In this document: piece after piece, positions 23,819 to 33,800 of the stretch
Layout: each line of letters starts with the position of its first letter
Numbering within the stretch: the stretch's first letter is position 1
From: Pseudomonas sp. WS 5079
Lineage (GTDB): Bacteria; Pseudomonadota; Gammaproteobacteria; Pseudomonadales; Pseudomonadaceae
Assembly: GCF_012985465.1 (NCBI RefSeq)
Contig: NZ_JAAQWN010000008.1
Location: forward strand, 1-64,000
Reading direction: 5' to 3'
Length of the DNA: 64,000 nt
Made by a program: the position numbers and the translations under genes
The notes under the pieces: model-generated
The model's database searches: none
The model's input: only the letters and a program-made list of their open reading frames with translations
Told to the model about the DNA's origin: nothing

Positions 23819-25549
23819 ATGCGGCATCTGTTTATCTTCCTGTTGGTGTTGTTCACCGGATTGGCCCAGGCCGCGCCTGGCAACAATCCGTTCGAGACCA
23901 AAGCCGAGTTCCTGCCGGTAGGCAAGGCCTTCACCTTTACCTCCGAGCGCCTGGCTTCCGGTGAAACCCAGCTGTATTGGCAGATTGCCGACGGTTATTA
24001 CCTGTACCAGCAACGCATGAAATTCGAGGGCCTGGCCGAACAGCCCGTGCTGCCCCAGGGCGAGGCCCACAGCGACGAGTTCTTCGGCGAGCAACAGGTG
24101 TACCGCCAGGGCCTGGAAGTGAAGCTCCCGGCCGGCGCCACCGGCAAGATCAAGCTGGGCTGGCAGGGCTGCGCCGATGCCGGCCTGTGCTACCCGCCGC
24201 AATCGCTCACCGTCGACCTGGGCGGCAACCCCGCCGTGGCCGCCACCGCCGAGGCCCAGGATGAAAGCCTGGCCAGCGGCCTGCAACAACGCAGCCTGGG
24301 CTGGAGCCTGCTGGTGTTCTTCGGCCTGGGCCTGCTGCTGGCGTTTGCCCCGTGTTCGCTGCCGATGCTGCCGATCCTCGCCGGCCTGGTAGTGGGCAGC
24401 GGTGCCAGCCCACGCCGTGGTTTTGCCCTGGCCACCAGTTATGTGGTGTGCATGGCGCTGGTGTATGCCGCCCTCGGCGTACTGGCCGCGCTGGCCGGCA
24501 GCAACCTGGCTGCGCTGCTGCAAACCCCGTGGATCCTCGGCAGTTTCGCCGCGCTGTTTGTGATCCTCGCCCTGCCAATGTTCGGCTTCTTTGAACTGCA
24601 ACTGCCGGCCTTCCTGCGCGATCGCCTGGACAACGCCAGCCGTCGGCAAAACGGCGGCAGCCTGGTCGGCGCCGGCGTGCTCGGGGCCTTGTCCGGCCTG
24701 CTGGTAGGCCCGTGCATGACCGCGCCCCTGGCCGGCGCCCTGCTCTACATCGCACAAAGCGGCAATGCCGTGCACGGCGGCCTGATCCTGTTTGCCATGG
24801 GCATCGGTATCGGCGTGCCCTTGCTGTTGCTGGTGACGGTGGGCAATCGCTTCCTGCCCAAGCCAGGCACCTGGATGAATGTGCTCAAGGGCGTGTTTGG
24901 CTTCCTGTTCCTCGCGACCGCCGTGTTGATGATCCGCCCGGTCGTCGACGAAAGCCTGTGGCTCGGCCTGTGGGGCGTGCTGGCACTGGTGATGGCCTAC
25001 TGCGGCTGGAGCCTGGCCCGCGAGTACGGGCTGGTCGCCAAGGCACTGGGCGCAGGTTCCCTGGTCCTGGGCCTGTGGGGCGCGATCCTGGTGATCGGCG
25101 CAGCCGGTGGCAGCGATGACCTGTGGCAACCGCTCAAGGTGTTCGGTGGCTCGCCGGTGGCCGGCGCGCCGACCGCCCATGACAGCTTTACCACCATCAA
25201 CGACCCGTCAGCCCTGCAAACCCAGCTCGACAGCGCCAAGGCCCAGGGCCAATGGGTGCTGCTGGACTACTACGCCGACTGGTGTGTGTCGTGCAAGATC
25301 ATGGAAAAACAGGTGTTCGGTAAACCCGAAGTCATGGAGGCCCTGAAAAACGTGCGCCTGCTGCGCCTGGACGTCACCGCCGACAACGCCGCCAGCCGTG
25401 AGCTGCTGGGCCGCTACAAAGTCCCCGGCCCACCGAGCTTTGTGTGGATCGGCCCGGACGGTGCAGAGCGCCGCGCCCAGCGCATCACTGGCGAAGTGGA
25501 CGCCGCAGCCTTCCTGCAACGCTGGACCCAGACCCGGGACGCACCCTGA
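23819..25549 (+). CDS. dsbD: Thiol:disulfide interchange protein DsbD
   Basis: Passes electrons from cytoplasmic thioredoxin across the inner membrane to periplasmic DsbC/DsbG-type proteins. 576 residues: signal peptide (1-18, ending AQA), the periplasmic N-terminal domain with a cysteine pair (GCADAGLCYPP, about 120-127), a membrane domain of about eight helices with the paired cysteines in FAPCSLPML and LLVGPCMTAP, and a C-terminal thioredoxin domain with WCVSCK (about 485). The ATG at 23819 is preferred over an upstream TTG. It heads a dsbDEG operon with overlapping junctions. A second DsbD elsewhere in the genome is likely (this one matches PA2478). Confidence 0.9.
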   Translation: MRHLFIFLLVLFTGLAQAAPGNNPFETKAEFLPVGKAFTFTSERLASGETQLYWQIADGYYLYQQRMKFEGLAEQPVLPQGEAHSDEFFGEQQVYRQGLEVKLPAGATGKIKLGWQGCADAGLCYPPQSLTVDLGGNPAVAATAEAQDESLASGLQQRSLGWSLLVFFGLGLLLAFAPCSLPMLPILAGLVVGSGASPRRGFALATSYVVCMALVYAALGVLAALAGSNLAALLQTPWILGSFAALFVILALPMFGFFELQLPAFLRDRLDNASRRQNGGSLVGAGVLGALSGLLVGPCMTAPLAGALLYIAQSGNAVHGGLILFAMGIGIGVPLLLLVTVGNRFLPKPGTWMNVLKGVFGFLFLATAVLMIRPVVDESLWLGLWGVLALVMAYCGWSLAREYGLVAKALGAGSLVLGLWGAILVIGAAGGSDDLWQPLKVFGGSPVAGAPTAHDSFTTINDPSALQTQLDSAKAQGQWVLLDYYADWCVSCKIMEKQVFGKPEVMEALKNVRLLRLDVTADNAASRELLGRYKVPGPPSFVWIGPDGAERRAQRITGEVDAAAFLQRWTQTRDAP

Positions 25550-26418
25550 TGCTGACCTTGACCATCGGCACCTTTGCCATTGCCTTGAACCATCTGCTGC
25601 TGATCAGTGCGCTGGTCCTCGCCACAGTGGTGGGCTGGCGCGTGGCCAAGCGTGGCGGCGAGAACCCCGAGTCGGTGCTGTTCAGCCTGTTCCTGCTGGG
25701 CATGCTCAGCGCGCGCATCGGTTTTGTATTGATGTACTGGTCGTACTACCGCGATGACCCGCTACAAATCGTCGACCTGCGCGACGGCGGTTTTCTCGTC
25801 TGGCCGGGGGTGATCGTGCTGATCATCGCCGCCCTGCTCTGGAGCTGGCGCCGCCCGGCCCTGCGCAAGCCGTTGACCGCCGGCGTGGTCAGTGGCCTGG
25901 CGTTCTGGGCGCTGGCCAGTTTCTCGTTGAACATCTATGAAAAAGGTACGCGCCTGCCGGATATCGCCCTGCGCAACGCCGATGGCGAAACCGTGCAACT
26001 GGCCGACTACCAGGGCGGCCCGTTGGTGATCAACCTGTGGGCCACCTGGTGCCCGCCCTGCCGGCGGGAAATGCCGGTGCTGGAAAACGCCCAGAAACAA
26101 CGGCCTGACGTGACCTTCCTGTTCGTCAACCAGGCCGAAAGCATGCAAAGCGTCAGCACCTACCTGGCCACCCAGGGCCTGAACCTGGACAACGTCCTGT
26201 TCGACGCCAGTGGCCGCCTGGGCCAAGCCGTGGGTTCGATGGCGCTGCCGACCACGCTCTTCTATCAAGCCGATGGCCGGCTGATCAACAGCCACCTGGG
26301 CGAGCTGTCCCAGGCCAGCCTGGCCCGCGCCATGGAATATTTCGACCCCACGGACTCGACCGCCGCCAAGACGGCCCCTTCAAGGAAACCCTTATGCCCC
26401 GCCTCCGCCACCTGCTGA
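25549..26418 (+). CDS. dsbE: TlpA/DsbE-type thioredoxin with Lgt-like membrane domain
   Basis: A 289-residue two-part protein. The N-terminal 130 residues contain four to five hydrophobic segments resembling a shortened prolipoprotein diacylglyceryl transferase scaffold (SARIGFVLMYW, WPGVIVLI); the C-terminal part (about 140-275) is a periplasmic thioredoxin of the TlpA/ResA type with NLWATWCPPCRREMP. It would be a membrane-tethered disulfide reductase receiving electrons from DsbD. Its start overlaps the dsbD stop (TGATG) and its 3' end overlaps dsbG by 25 bases. The P. aeruginosa counterpart is PA2477. Confidence 0.82.
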   Translation: MLTLTIGTFAIALNHLLLISALVLATVVGWRVAKRGGENPESVLFSLFLLGMLSARIGFVLMYWSYYRDDPLQIVDLRDGGFLVWPGVIVLIIAALLWSWRRPALRKPLTAGVVSGLAFWALASFSLNIYEKGTRLPDIALRNADGETVQLADYQGGPLVINLWATWCPPCRREMPVLENAQKQRPDVTFLFVNQAESMQSVSTYLATQGLNLDNVLFDASGRLGQAVGSMALPTTLFYQADGRLINSHLGELSQASLARAMEYFDPTDSTAAKTAPSRKPLCPASATC

Positions 26419-27155
26419 CCCTGCTGCCCCTGGCACTCGCCGCCAACCTCGCCCACGCCGAAGAATGGCCGGCGCCGATCAAACAGATCGAAGCCAAGGG
26501 CGCCAAGATCATCGGCAGCTTCGATGCACCGGGCGGGCTCAAGGGCTATGCCGCGCAGTACCAGAACCGTGGCATGGCGCTGTACCTGACCGCCGACGGC
26601 CAGCACGTGCTGGCCGGCAACCTGTACGACGCCAAGGGCAATGACCTGAGCACCGCGCCCCTGGAAAAACTGGTCTACGCGCCGATGGCCAAGGAAATCT
26701 GGGCCAAGATGGAACAGAGCAGCTGGATCCAGGATGGCGATAAAAACGCGCCGCGCACCGTCTACCTGTTCAGCGACCCCAACTGCCCGTACTGCAACAT
26801 GTTCTGGGAACAGGCGCGGCCCTGGGTCAAGGCCGGCAAGGTGCAGTTGCGCCACATCATGGTCGGGATCATCCGCGAGGACAGCCCCGGCAAATCGGCG
26901 GCGCTGCTGGCCAGTAAAGACACGGCCCAGGCCCTGCAAGAACATGAGTCTGCGGGCAAAGCCAGCAAGCTCAAGGCCCTGGCCAAGATCCCGGCCGAGA
27001 TCCAGGCCAAGCTCGATGCCAATATGAAGTTGATGGAAGAGCTGGAATTGTCGGCCACCCCGGCGATTTTCTACCTGGATGACAAAGGCCAGTTGCAGCA
27101 ACAGCAAGGGGCGCCGTCGCCGGATAAACTGGGGAAAATCCTCGGCCCGAAGTAA
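26394..27155 (+). CDS. dsbG: Periplasmic disulfide isomerase/chaperone DsbG
   Basis: A 253-residue secreted protein of the DsbC/DsbG family with a signal peptide ending NLAHA-EEW. The N-terminal dimerisation domain (about 24-85) is followed by a thioredoxin domain with SDPNCPYCNMFW (about 128-137), the CPYC active site of DsbG, and the cis-proline region ELSATPAIFYLD. It reduces or protects protein cysteines and is kept reduced by DsbD. Last gene of the operon, followed by a terminator. Confidence 0.9.
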   Translation: MPRLRHLLTLLPLALAANLAHAEEWPAPIKQIEAKGAKIIGSFDAPGGLKGYAAQYQNRGMALYLTADGQHVLAGNLYDAKGNDLSTAPLEKLVYAPMAKEIWAKMEQSSWIQDGDKNAPRTVYLFSDPNCPYCNMFWEQARPWVKAGKVQLRHIMVGIIREDSPGKSAALLASKDTAQALQEHESAGKASKLKALAKIPAEIQAKLDANMKLMEELELSATPAIFYLDDKGQLQQQQGAPSPDKLGKILGPK

Positions 27156-27175
27156 TCGCTCGACGCTGGCCGGAC

Positions 27176-27200
27176 AAGGCCTCCAACGGTTGGAGGCCTT
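27176..27200. terminator. Hairpin between dsbG and the convergent repeat-protein gene
   Basis: AAGGCCTCCAA-CGG-TTGGAGGCCTT, a perfect 11-bp stem with a 3-base loop 20 bases after the dsbG stop. It probably ends transcription from both sides. Confidence 0.7.
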
Positions 27201-27247
27201 GTTGCGCAGCTTACATCTCTGTCACAGTCAAGCCAGTCACGTCGTAG

Positions 27248-30200
27248 TCATTGCCCGGTCCCCCCCCCCATCTGCAGGTTGTCCAAGGTGAGCCGCACCG
27301 TAGCGGCCTTGGCCTGGAACACGCCCTGGAGCAAGTACCAAGTGGCAGGAGGTAACATTTCCGCTGAGATTGGCACCCCCTGGGCCGTGAGGATCAAGCG
27401 CGGCCTGTTCACTAACAGCGGAATATCACGGATCCACGCACTGAACCGATAGGAACGCCCCACCTGCAGCCCGCTGAAGTCCTTGAACAGTTTCACACGC
27501 TGCGTGGCTGGATCGCTGGTATCGGTGTACCCCCAGTCCTGCAAGTAATACCCGTTCGCCGCTCCAGGCACAGCACCTAGCTTGAGCACCAGATCGCCAG
27601 GATTGGTGGCACCGGGTCCTCTGTTCCAGCCATTCCAGCCTTTGCCGGCAGGATCGAAGTCGGTGTGGTCGGAGAATGCCTTACTTAACAGCAGCTGCAA
27701 CGCCGGAAACACCACCGCCGTACTTTCCTGGCTGCTTCCATCAGCAGTGACTTTGCAGGTGAACGTCAAGGTGCTGAGATCCTTCAAAAGCTCAAGCTCG
27801 ATTCGCCTCAACGCTTGCTTGAGCCCGACGCTGACTTCTGCCTCCGTCACGACCTTGCCCAGGTAAACATTAAAAATGTACGGGCTGCCATCCTCCCTGG
27901 TCCCAATCCCGCGCAGCCAGACTCTCTGGTTCGGCAAGATAAACCACCAGGGTTGCACGGTAATGTCCGCATCGGCGCTGAAAGTGCGCAAATCCAGAAT
28001 GTTGTTGGTAGCCTGCGGCACCACCGGCGTCGGCAAACGTACGGGCACACTAATCTGCAGGTCGAGGTCCGGGGAAGTTGCCACCTTGCACAGACTGGTG
28101 ACGGTGTAGTTGATCTTCACCGTCTTGCCGATCCCATGGATCACTGCTTCCCGGGGAATATGGAAATCCACGTAGCCTGGATCACTGCTGCCAGGCTTCG
28201 ACATCAGTGGTAGGCAAGTACCGTCTGTGCGCGTCCAGCACACACTGATTGTATGACTAGGGTTGATCAGCGCGTAGGCCACGCGCACCGTCACGCCATC
28301 CCGGCCGTTGTAAACCGTGAGCTGGGTGCCCACCGCTTCGCACACCGTGGGCGCCTTGAGCTCCAGCCCCTCCTGTGCGATGTCCAGAGGCAATACCGGG
28401 AATCTGTGGGCACTGTCCTTGTCCAGCTGGCCGTTGAAATTCACCGCAAAATGCACTTCAAAGGCGCTGCAATCCGCCAGTTTTTGCAGCTCGTGGCGCG
28501 GTAACGGCGCCTCCACACCGGTCAACCACTGCTCGGTGACCGGTACCCCCTCCAGCACCTCAAAGCTATATGGGCTGCCGTCTTCCAACTCTCCGGTCAC
28601 CCACAACCAGCAGGGCTGGCCCAGGGCAATATAGGGCCAGGCAACCACCGTTGCGCTAGCATCGCCGCCGAATGTACTGAGGTCCAGGGTGCTGCCCGTC
28701 GCCTGTTCCACCGCCAGGTTGGGCAGGCCGCTGATATCCAGGACATGCACCTTTTGTGGCGGCGACTCCCATTCGCCGCCACACACACGTGACACGCTGT
28801 AGCCCAGCAATATCTGCTGGCGCAGGTTGGCGCTGATCGCCGACGGCGCAACGGCGAATACCAGGCTCTGCTCCCCCTGCGCCACAACGCGACACTCCAG
28901 CCCCGGCGACCCAGGCCCAGGCGTGCCGATGAACGTGGGGCAAACCATATCCCCCGGGCACATACGCTCGTACGCCACCTGGATATGCGCGCCGTCCTGC
29001 GTGTTCACCGGGTTGACGATCCAGCCGTCGGCGCCGCAGTCCACCGCCTCGACAAGATGGGGCTTGGGCAACTCCAGGTGCGGTTCGGTGAGCAGGTTCA
29101 CCAGCAGCGAAGGAAACGCACGATAGACCGGCCGCGAATCCCTGGGTGGCAGAAACTCAACGCTGAACAGGATGTACAACTCGCTGTCATGCTTGAGCGC
29201 CGCCAGTTCGGCCCGGGGCAAGGTCCGGGTCCAACCGTTGCGAATCTCCTCTTCACTGACCGGCTCCCCGTCAAAAAGGTACAGCCGGGCTTTTGAGCCA
29301 TCCGGGTAGACACCACCGATATACAGCTGCACACGTTGCGTGGTGCCGATAAATGGCCAAGGCGCAACATGGATCGTGACCGGGTCATCACAGCACATCT
29401 GCCCAAGGTCCAGGCTGTTGAACGGGGCTTCGAGGATCTGCGGCCGGGGCAGGTTGGACGGCAGCGGGATCCAGACCACGCCATCAGGCGACGCTTGCTC
29501 GCCGCCATCACGGGTCACGGTGTAGCTGAAATTCGCGAAGTTATCCAGGCGCATACCCACGAACTGCGGCGGGATATGGAAGTCGATACAGCCTTCGTCC
29601 ATACCGTTCTGTGGGGGGATAGGGGCACAATCGCCGTGGGTCGATTCCCAGCACAGGGAGATACTGTCAGTGCTGCGCATATCCTCGTAACAGACACGTA
29701 CCGTTGCGCCCTCCAGCAATTTGAGCGGGTCCACCTCAGCCTGGCCTTGCGCCTCGACCAATTTCGGTTCGGGCAAGTGCAACGACGCATCCACAAACAA
29801 CAGCACGGTTGTACGGGGATGAAACTCGTGGGCGTTTTCCGGAAGCTGGGTTTCGTAGATCGGATCAACCGGCACCGGCGGCTGGGGTGAGGTGCCATCA
29901 AAGATCACGGCCATGTGGATGGTCAGGGCCGAGTAGTCCTCGCGCCGTGCCATCCAACTGCGCGCGAGCTTGAACTCAAAGATATGCCCGGCAATGGCCT
30001 CGGCGGCCGTCACCACATGGTCCCGAGCGACCCAGCTAAACGCGAACGGCGGCTTGTGCTGATCGCCTGCTACATTGATAAACAGCCGCTGCCCGGCCTG
30101 GATCATCGGCCACGCCTTGACCCTGATGGTCTCATCGCCGCTGAATGCCTTCATATCCAGTTGCCAGGTGCTATGGATGTATTGCGCATGGGCAAACACC

Positions 30201-30622
30201 GGCAGCGATGCCTGGAGGTCCTGCTCGCGGATCTGTTGGACCTCCAGTTCCAGCACCAGCGACTGCTTGAGTTGACCGCCCACAGACGCTGTGTACCAGA
30301 TCAACACGGTATGCCCGATGCAGGTACTGACCCACTGCCATGGAATGGGAATGTCAATGCTGCCAGTGGTACTGCCTGTTCGCACAATCGGCTCGAACAC
30401 CGGCTCGTCCTGATCCCGGATGGCCCAGTACAACGTCACCGGTGTCGCGCCCATCCCGGCAAATGCAATAGTTGCGCGCGTGCCGTCGATGGCGTCGATG
30501 GGATACAGGATGTTGTTGTTGGCGGCGTATTGAATCTGCGGATAGGGTAATTCGACGGTGGCTTCAACAAGGGGCTGGGCAGCGGCCGGTGACGAACTTT
30601 GGGGCGCAGTTTTTTTAACCAT
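27248..30622 (-). CDS. Large tandem-repeat protein with C-terminal carbohydrate-binding-like domain, unknown function
   Basis: A 1124-residue protein I do not recognise. It is built from alternating modules. Type A (about 20-131, 280-388, 513-630, 752-860) has patterns like PxLVEAxG, GATVRVxYE and SISLCWxxTxGxC, and ends in SYTVTR-type strands. Type B (about 132-278, 390-511, 632-750, 862-981) shares LDL, APWPFIxxxQRVxLxxxG, EDGSPYxFxVxxGxPVTE and LPRxELxxL. The last 140 residues (WNGWNRGPG..., RSYRFSAWIRD, GVFQAKAATVRLTLDN) look like a jelly-roll carbohydrate-binding module. No signal peptide or membrane segment is seen. The start at 30622 has GGAGG seven bases upstream. The reading frame ends just after a run of ten cytosines (27260-27269); one base fewer would give a different, longer end. 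Base use appears less GC-rich than neighbours. It lies between dsbG and pvdL without a PvdS element. Confidence 0.75.
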   Translation of the reverse strand: MVKKTAPQSSSPAAAQPLVEATVELPYPQIQYAANNNILYPIDAIDGTRATIAFAGMGATPVTLYWAIRDQDEPVFEPIVRTGSTTGSIDIPIPWQWVSTCIGHTVLIWYTASVGGQLKQSLVLELEVQQIREQDLQASLPVFAHAQYIHSTWQLDMKAFSGDETIRVKAWPMIQAGQRLFINVAGDQHKPPFAFSWVARDHVVTAAEAIAGHIFEFKLARSWMARREDYSALTIHMAVIFDGTSPQPPVPVDPIYETQLPENAHEFHPRTTVLLFVDASLHLPEPKLVEAQGQAEVDPLKLLEGATVRVCYEDMRSTDSISLCWESTHGDCAPIPPQNGMDEGCIDFHIPPQFVGMRLDNFANFSYTVTRDGGEQASPDGVVWIPLPSNLPRPQILEAPFNSLDLGQMCCDDPVTIHVAPWPFIGTTQRVQLYIGGVYPDGSKARLYLFDGEPVSEEEIRNGWTRTLPRAELAALKHDSELYILFSVEFLPPRDSRPVYRAFPSLLVNLLTEPHLELPKPHLVEAVDCGADGWIVNPVNTQDGAHIQVAYERMCPGDMVCPTFIGTPGPGSPGLECRVVAQGEQSLVFAVAPSAISANLRQQILLGYSVSRVCGGEWESPPQKVHVLDISGLPNLAVEQATGSTLDLSTFGGDASATVVAWPYIALGQPCWLWVTGELEDGSPYSFEVLEGVPVTEQWLTGVEAPLPRHELQKLADCSAFEVHFAVNFNGQLDKDSAHRFPVLPLDIAQEGLELKAPTVCEAVGTQLTVYNGRDGVTVRVAYALINPSHTISVCWTRTDGTCLPLMSKPGSSDPGYVDFHIPREAVIHGIGKTVKINYTVTSLCKVATSPDLDLQISVPVRLPTPVVPQATNNILDLRTFSADADITVQPWWFILPNQRVWLRGIGTREDGSPYIFNVYLGKVVTEAEVSVGLKQALRRIELELLKDLSTLTFTCKVTADGSSQESTAVVFPALQLLLSKAFSDHTDFDPAGKGWNGWNRGPGATNPGDLVLKLGAVPGAANGYYLQDWGYTDTSDPATQRVKLFKDFSGLQVGRSYRFSAWIRDIPLLVNRPRLILTAQGVPISAEMLPPATWYLLQGVFQAKAATVRLTLDNLQMGGGTGQ
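27260..27269. repeat. Ten-cytosine tract at the 3' end of the repeat-protein gene
   Basis: With ten bases the coding strand reads ATG, three GGG codons, ACC GGG CAA TGA (stop at 27248). With nine, it would read on as GGGPGNDYDVTGLTVTEM to a TAA at 27211. With eleven, it would end at a third stop. Length change of this tract, or a sequencing error in it, decides the C-terminus. Confidence 0.85.
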
Positions 30623-30717
30623 GACAGGACCTCCAGTCCAGGGAAAGTTAACCAGCAGGCCTGACCGCCAGGCCAAAAACTGCTGTTATCTAACGCTTGG
30701 AATACAAGCCTTGCCTA

Positions 30718-30733
30718 CTGTCAGAATTGACAG
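30718..30733. promoter_or_regulatory. Inverted repeat upstream of the repeat-protein gene
   Basis: CTGTCA-GAAT-TGACAG, 6-base arms, about 96 bases upstream of the start in the gap after pvdL. It may be a regulator site; no regulator is nearby to assign it to. Confidence 0.3.
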
Positions 30734-30774
30734 TTCACACGCCGACAATGCGCATAACCGACCAACGGCGGAAC

Positions 30775-30793
30775 GCCCGCAGCATCTGCGGGC
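30775..30793. terminator. GC-rich hairpin after pvdL
   Basis: GCCCGCAG-CAT-CTGCGGGC, an 8-bp stem 16 bases beyond the pvdL stop. No T-run follows on the minus strand, so termination is uncertain. Confidence 0.4.
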
Positions 30794-30808
30794 GCCGCCT
30801 TTGCCGGC

Positions 30809-33800
30809 TTAAAGCCCCTCCAGCTCAGCCATCAAATCACTCAGCCGGTCCACTGTGCCGGCGCTGATATCATGGGCCGCCAAGCCCTCGATGTACGTCG
30901 CCAGTTCTGCCACCGTGCTGCATTCGAACATCGCCCGCAGCGGTACATCCCGTTGCAGGCTCTTCTGCACCCGCGAGGCGATTTGCGTGGCCAGCAGCGA
31001 GTGCCCACCCAGCTCGAAGAAGTTATCCAGCACGCCCACCTGCTCGACCTTCAGCACCTGGGCCCAGATCGTGGCCAGGGTCTGCTCCAGTTCGCTGCGC
31101 GGCGCGAGGTAGTCCTGGCTGTGCAACTGGCCAATCTCCAGGGCCGGCAGGGCCTTGCGGTCGAGCTTACCGTTGGCGTTCAGGGGCAGGCGCTCCAGCC
31201 ACAGCCAGTGCAACGGCACCATGTACTCCGGCAGTTCGCTGCGCAGGCGCTGCTTGATGCGGTCCAGGCGCTCGCCAGGGTTAAGGCTGGCATCGCTCGC
31301 CACCAGGTAACCCACCAGGTGTTTGCCATTGACCCCCTCCTGCACGCCCACCGCCGCATCACGCACCTCGGGCTGCTCATGCAGGCGCGCCTCGATTTCA
31401 CCCAGTTCGATGCGGTAGCCGCGAATCTTCACCTGATGGTCGATACGCCCGACGTACTCCAGCACCCCATCACTGCGCCGCCGCGCCAGGTCGCCGCTGC
31501 GGTACAGGCGTTCGCCCGGCGCGCCAAACGGATCCGGCACAAACACTTGGGCGGTGCGCAGCGGATCGCTGACATAACCGCGCCCGACCCCGGTGCCCGC
31601 CACGCACAGCTCGCCCACCGCACCTTGCGGCACCAGCTCCAGCGCGCCGTCGAGCAAGTACAAACGGTTGTTGTCGGTCGGCGTGCCAATCGGCAGGTAG
31701 GTGCCACGGGTCGAGGCCAGGTCGACATGGAAGAACGCCACGTCATCCGAGCATTCCGCCGGGCCGTAGGCGTTGACCAGGCCGATGTCCGGATAACGCA
31801 GCAGCCATTGGTGCGCCAGCGCAGGCAACATCGCCTCGCCGGTCGGCAGCATCCAGCGCAGGCCGTCCAGGCTGATGTGGTCCTGGGCGAGCATGCCCTG
31901 AATCAGCGACGGCACGCTTTCCAGCACCGTGATGCCCTGGGCCTGCACATGCGCCAGCAAGCCCTGCGGGTCATGGGCAATGGTGTTGGGCACGATATCC
32001 ACCCGCGCGCCAAACAAGGGCGCGGCAAGGAACTGCCACACGGAGATATCAAAGCTTTGCGAGGCGGTCTGGGCGATCACATCCTGCTCGCTCAGATGCA
32101 GGTACGGCACCTTGCTCAATTGGTTGTTGAGCATGCCGCGCTGCTCGACCATCACGCCCTTGGGCAGCCCGGTGGAGCCGGAGGTGTAGATCACGTAGGC
32201 GAGGTTGTCCGGGGCGCTGTAGATCCCAGGATTGCTGTCGACACCTGCCAACTCCTCCCACACCAGCAACTTCGGCCGCGCACCACAGGCAAAATCCTCG
32301 AGCAACGCCTGCGCCTGCTCGCGGCAGGCCGCAGTACACACCAGCAACGGCGTGCGGCTCAGGTCGATGATCCGGCTCAAGCGCTGGCTCGGCAGCCCGG
32401 GATCCAGGGGCAAGTAACCGGCACCGGCCTTGAAGCTGCCGATGATCATGCCCAACAGATCCAGGCCACGCTCGGCCAGCAGCGCCACCGGCTGGTCGAG
32501 GCCGACACCCGCCGCGACCAGGGCATGGCCCAGGCGATTGCTGCGCTGGTTCAGCTCGGCATAGGTCCACTGCCGGTCCAGGCAACTGGCGGCAATGCGC
32601 TGCGGATGCTGCGCCACCTGCGCCTCGAACAGTTCGACGTAGCTGCGCTCAAGCGGGTAGTCATGGGCGCTCTGGTTGCAAGCGTCCACCAGGAACTCAC
32701 GCTCCTGCGCGCCAATCAGCGGCAGGTCGGCCATATCGCCATGGAAGCCCTGCACCAACGCCAACAGCAGGCGCTTGAACTCGGCGAGCATGCCTTGCAC
32801 GGTGCTTTGATCGAAATAACGCTGGTCATAGGACAAGTGCAAGCCCAGGTCATCGCCCGGGTAGCACACCGCCGTCAGCGGGAAGTTGGTGTGGGTGCGG
32901 CCCGAGTCCGAGGTCGCGTTCAGGCTTTGCGCGCGGTCCAGCACCGAGACTTCCACTGGAGCGTTTTCAAACACGAACAGGCTGTCGAACAGCGGCTGGC
33001 CCTTGGGCAGTTCGCTGTGCTCCTGGATGGTCACCAGCGGCAGGTACTCGTATTCGCGCAGTTGCATATTGCTGTCGAGCAAGCCACTCAACCACTGGCG
33101 CACGCTGCACGGCTGATCGTCCTCGGGCAACTTGACCCGCAGGGCGATGCTGTTGATAAACAGGCCGACCGTGCGCTGCATGTGCGGCATGTCCACCGGG
33201 CGCCCGGCCACGGTGACGCCGAACAGCACGTCACGCTCGCCGCTCAAGCGCCGCAGCACCAAGGCCCACGCCGCCTGGGCGAAGGTATTGACGGTCAGTT
33301 GATGAGCCTGGGCCAACTCGCGCAATTGCGCCCCATCGCGCTCATCCAGGCGGGTATAGCAGTCCCCCACCACCATGCCGCCGCTATGGCCGGCGTGTTC
33401 CCGCAGGAATGGCCGGTCGCTGGGGATCGGTGTGGTGCGCTCGAACCCTTGCAGGTTCTGCTGCCACCACTGCCGCGCCTCGTCCAGGTTCTGGCGTTGC
33501 AGCCAGGCAATATAGTCGCGATAGCGCGGCGGCGCGGCCAGTTGTGCCTCGCGGCCCTCACCCAGGGCGGTGTAGATATCGAAGAAGTCATTCATCAGCA
33601 ACGAGCGGCACCAGGCATCGATCAGGATGTGGTGGTTGCTCATCATGAACCAGTAGCGAGCCTCGCCGACGCGGATCAGGCGCAGGTGGAACGGCGCCTG
33701 GTTGAGCAGATCGAAACCGGCCTCGCGCTCGCTTTTCAGCAGGGCTTGCAGGCGTGGCTCCTGTTGCTCGGCCGGGGTGCCGGTCCAGTCCAGGTACTCG

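Noticed and set aside
23771..25180. 469-codon open frame opposite dsbD
   Set aside because: The dsbD frame has clear signal, cysteine motifs and thioredoxin domain; the other strand shows only Gln/Ala/His-rich sequence.
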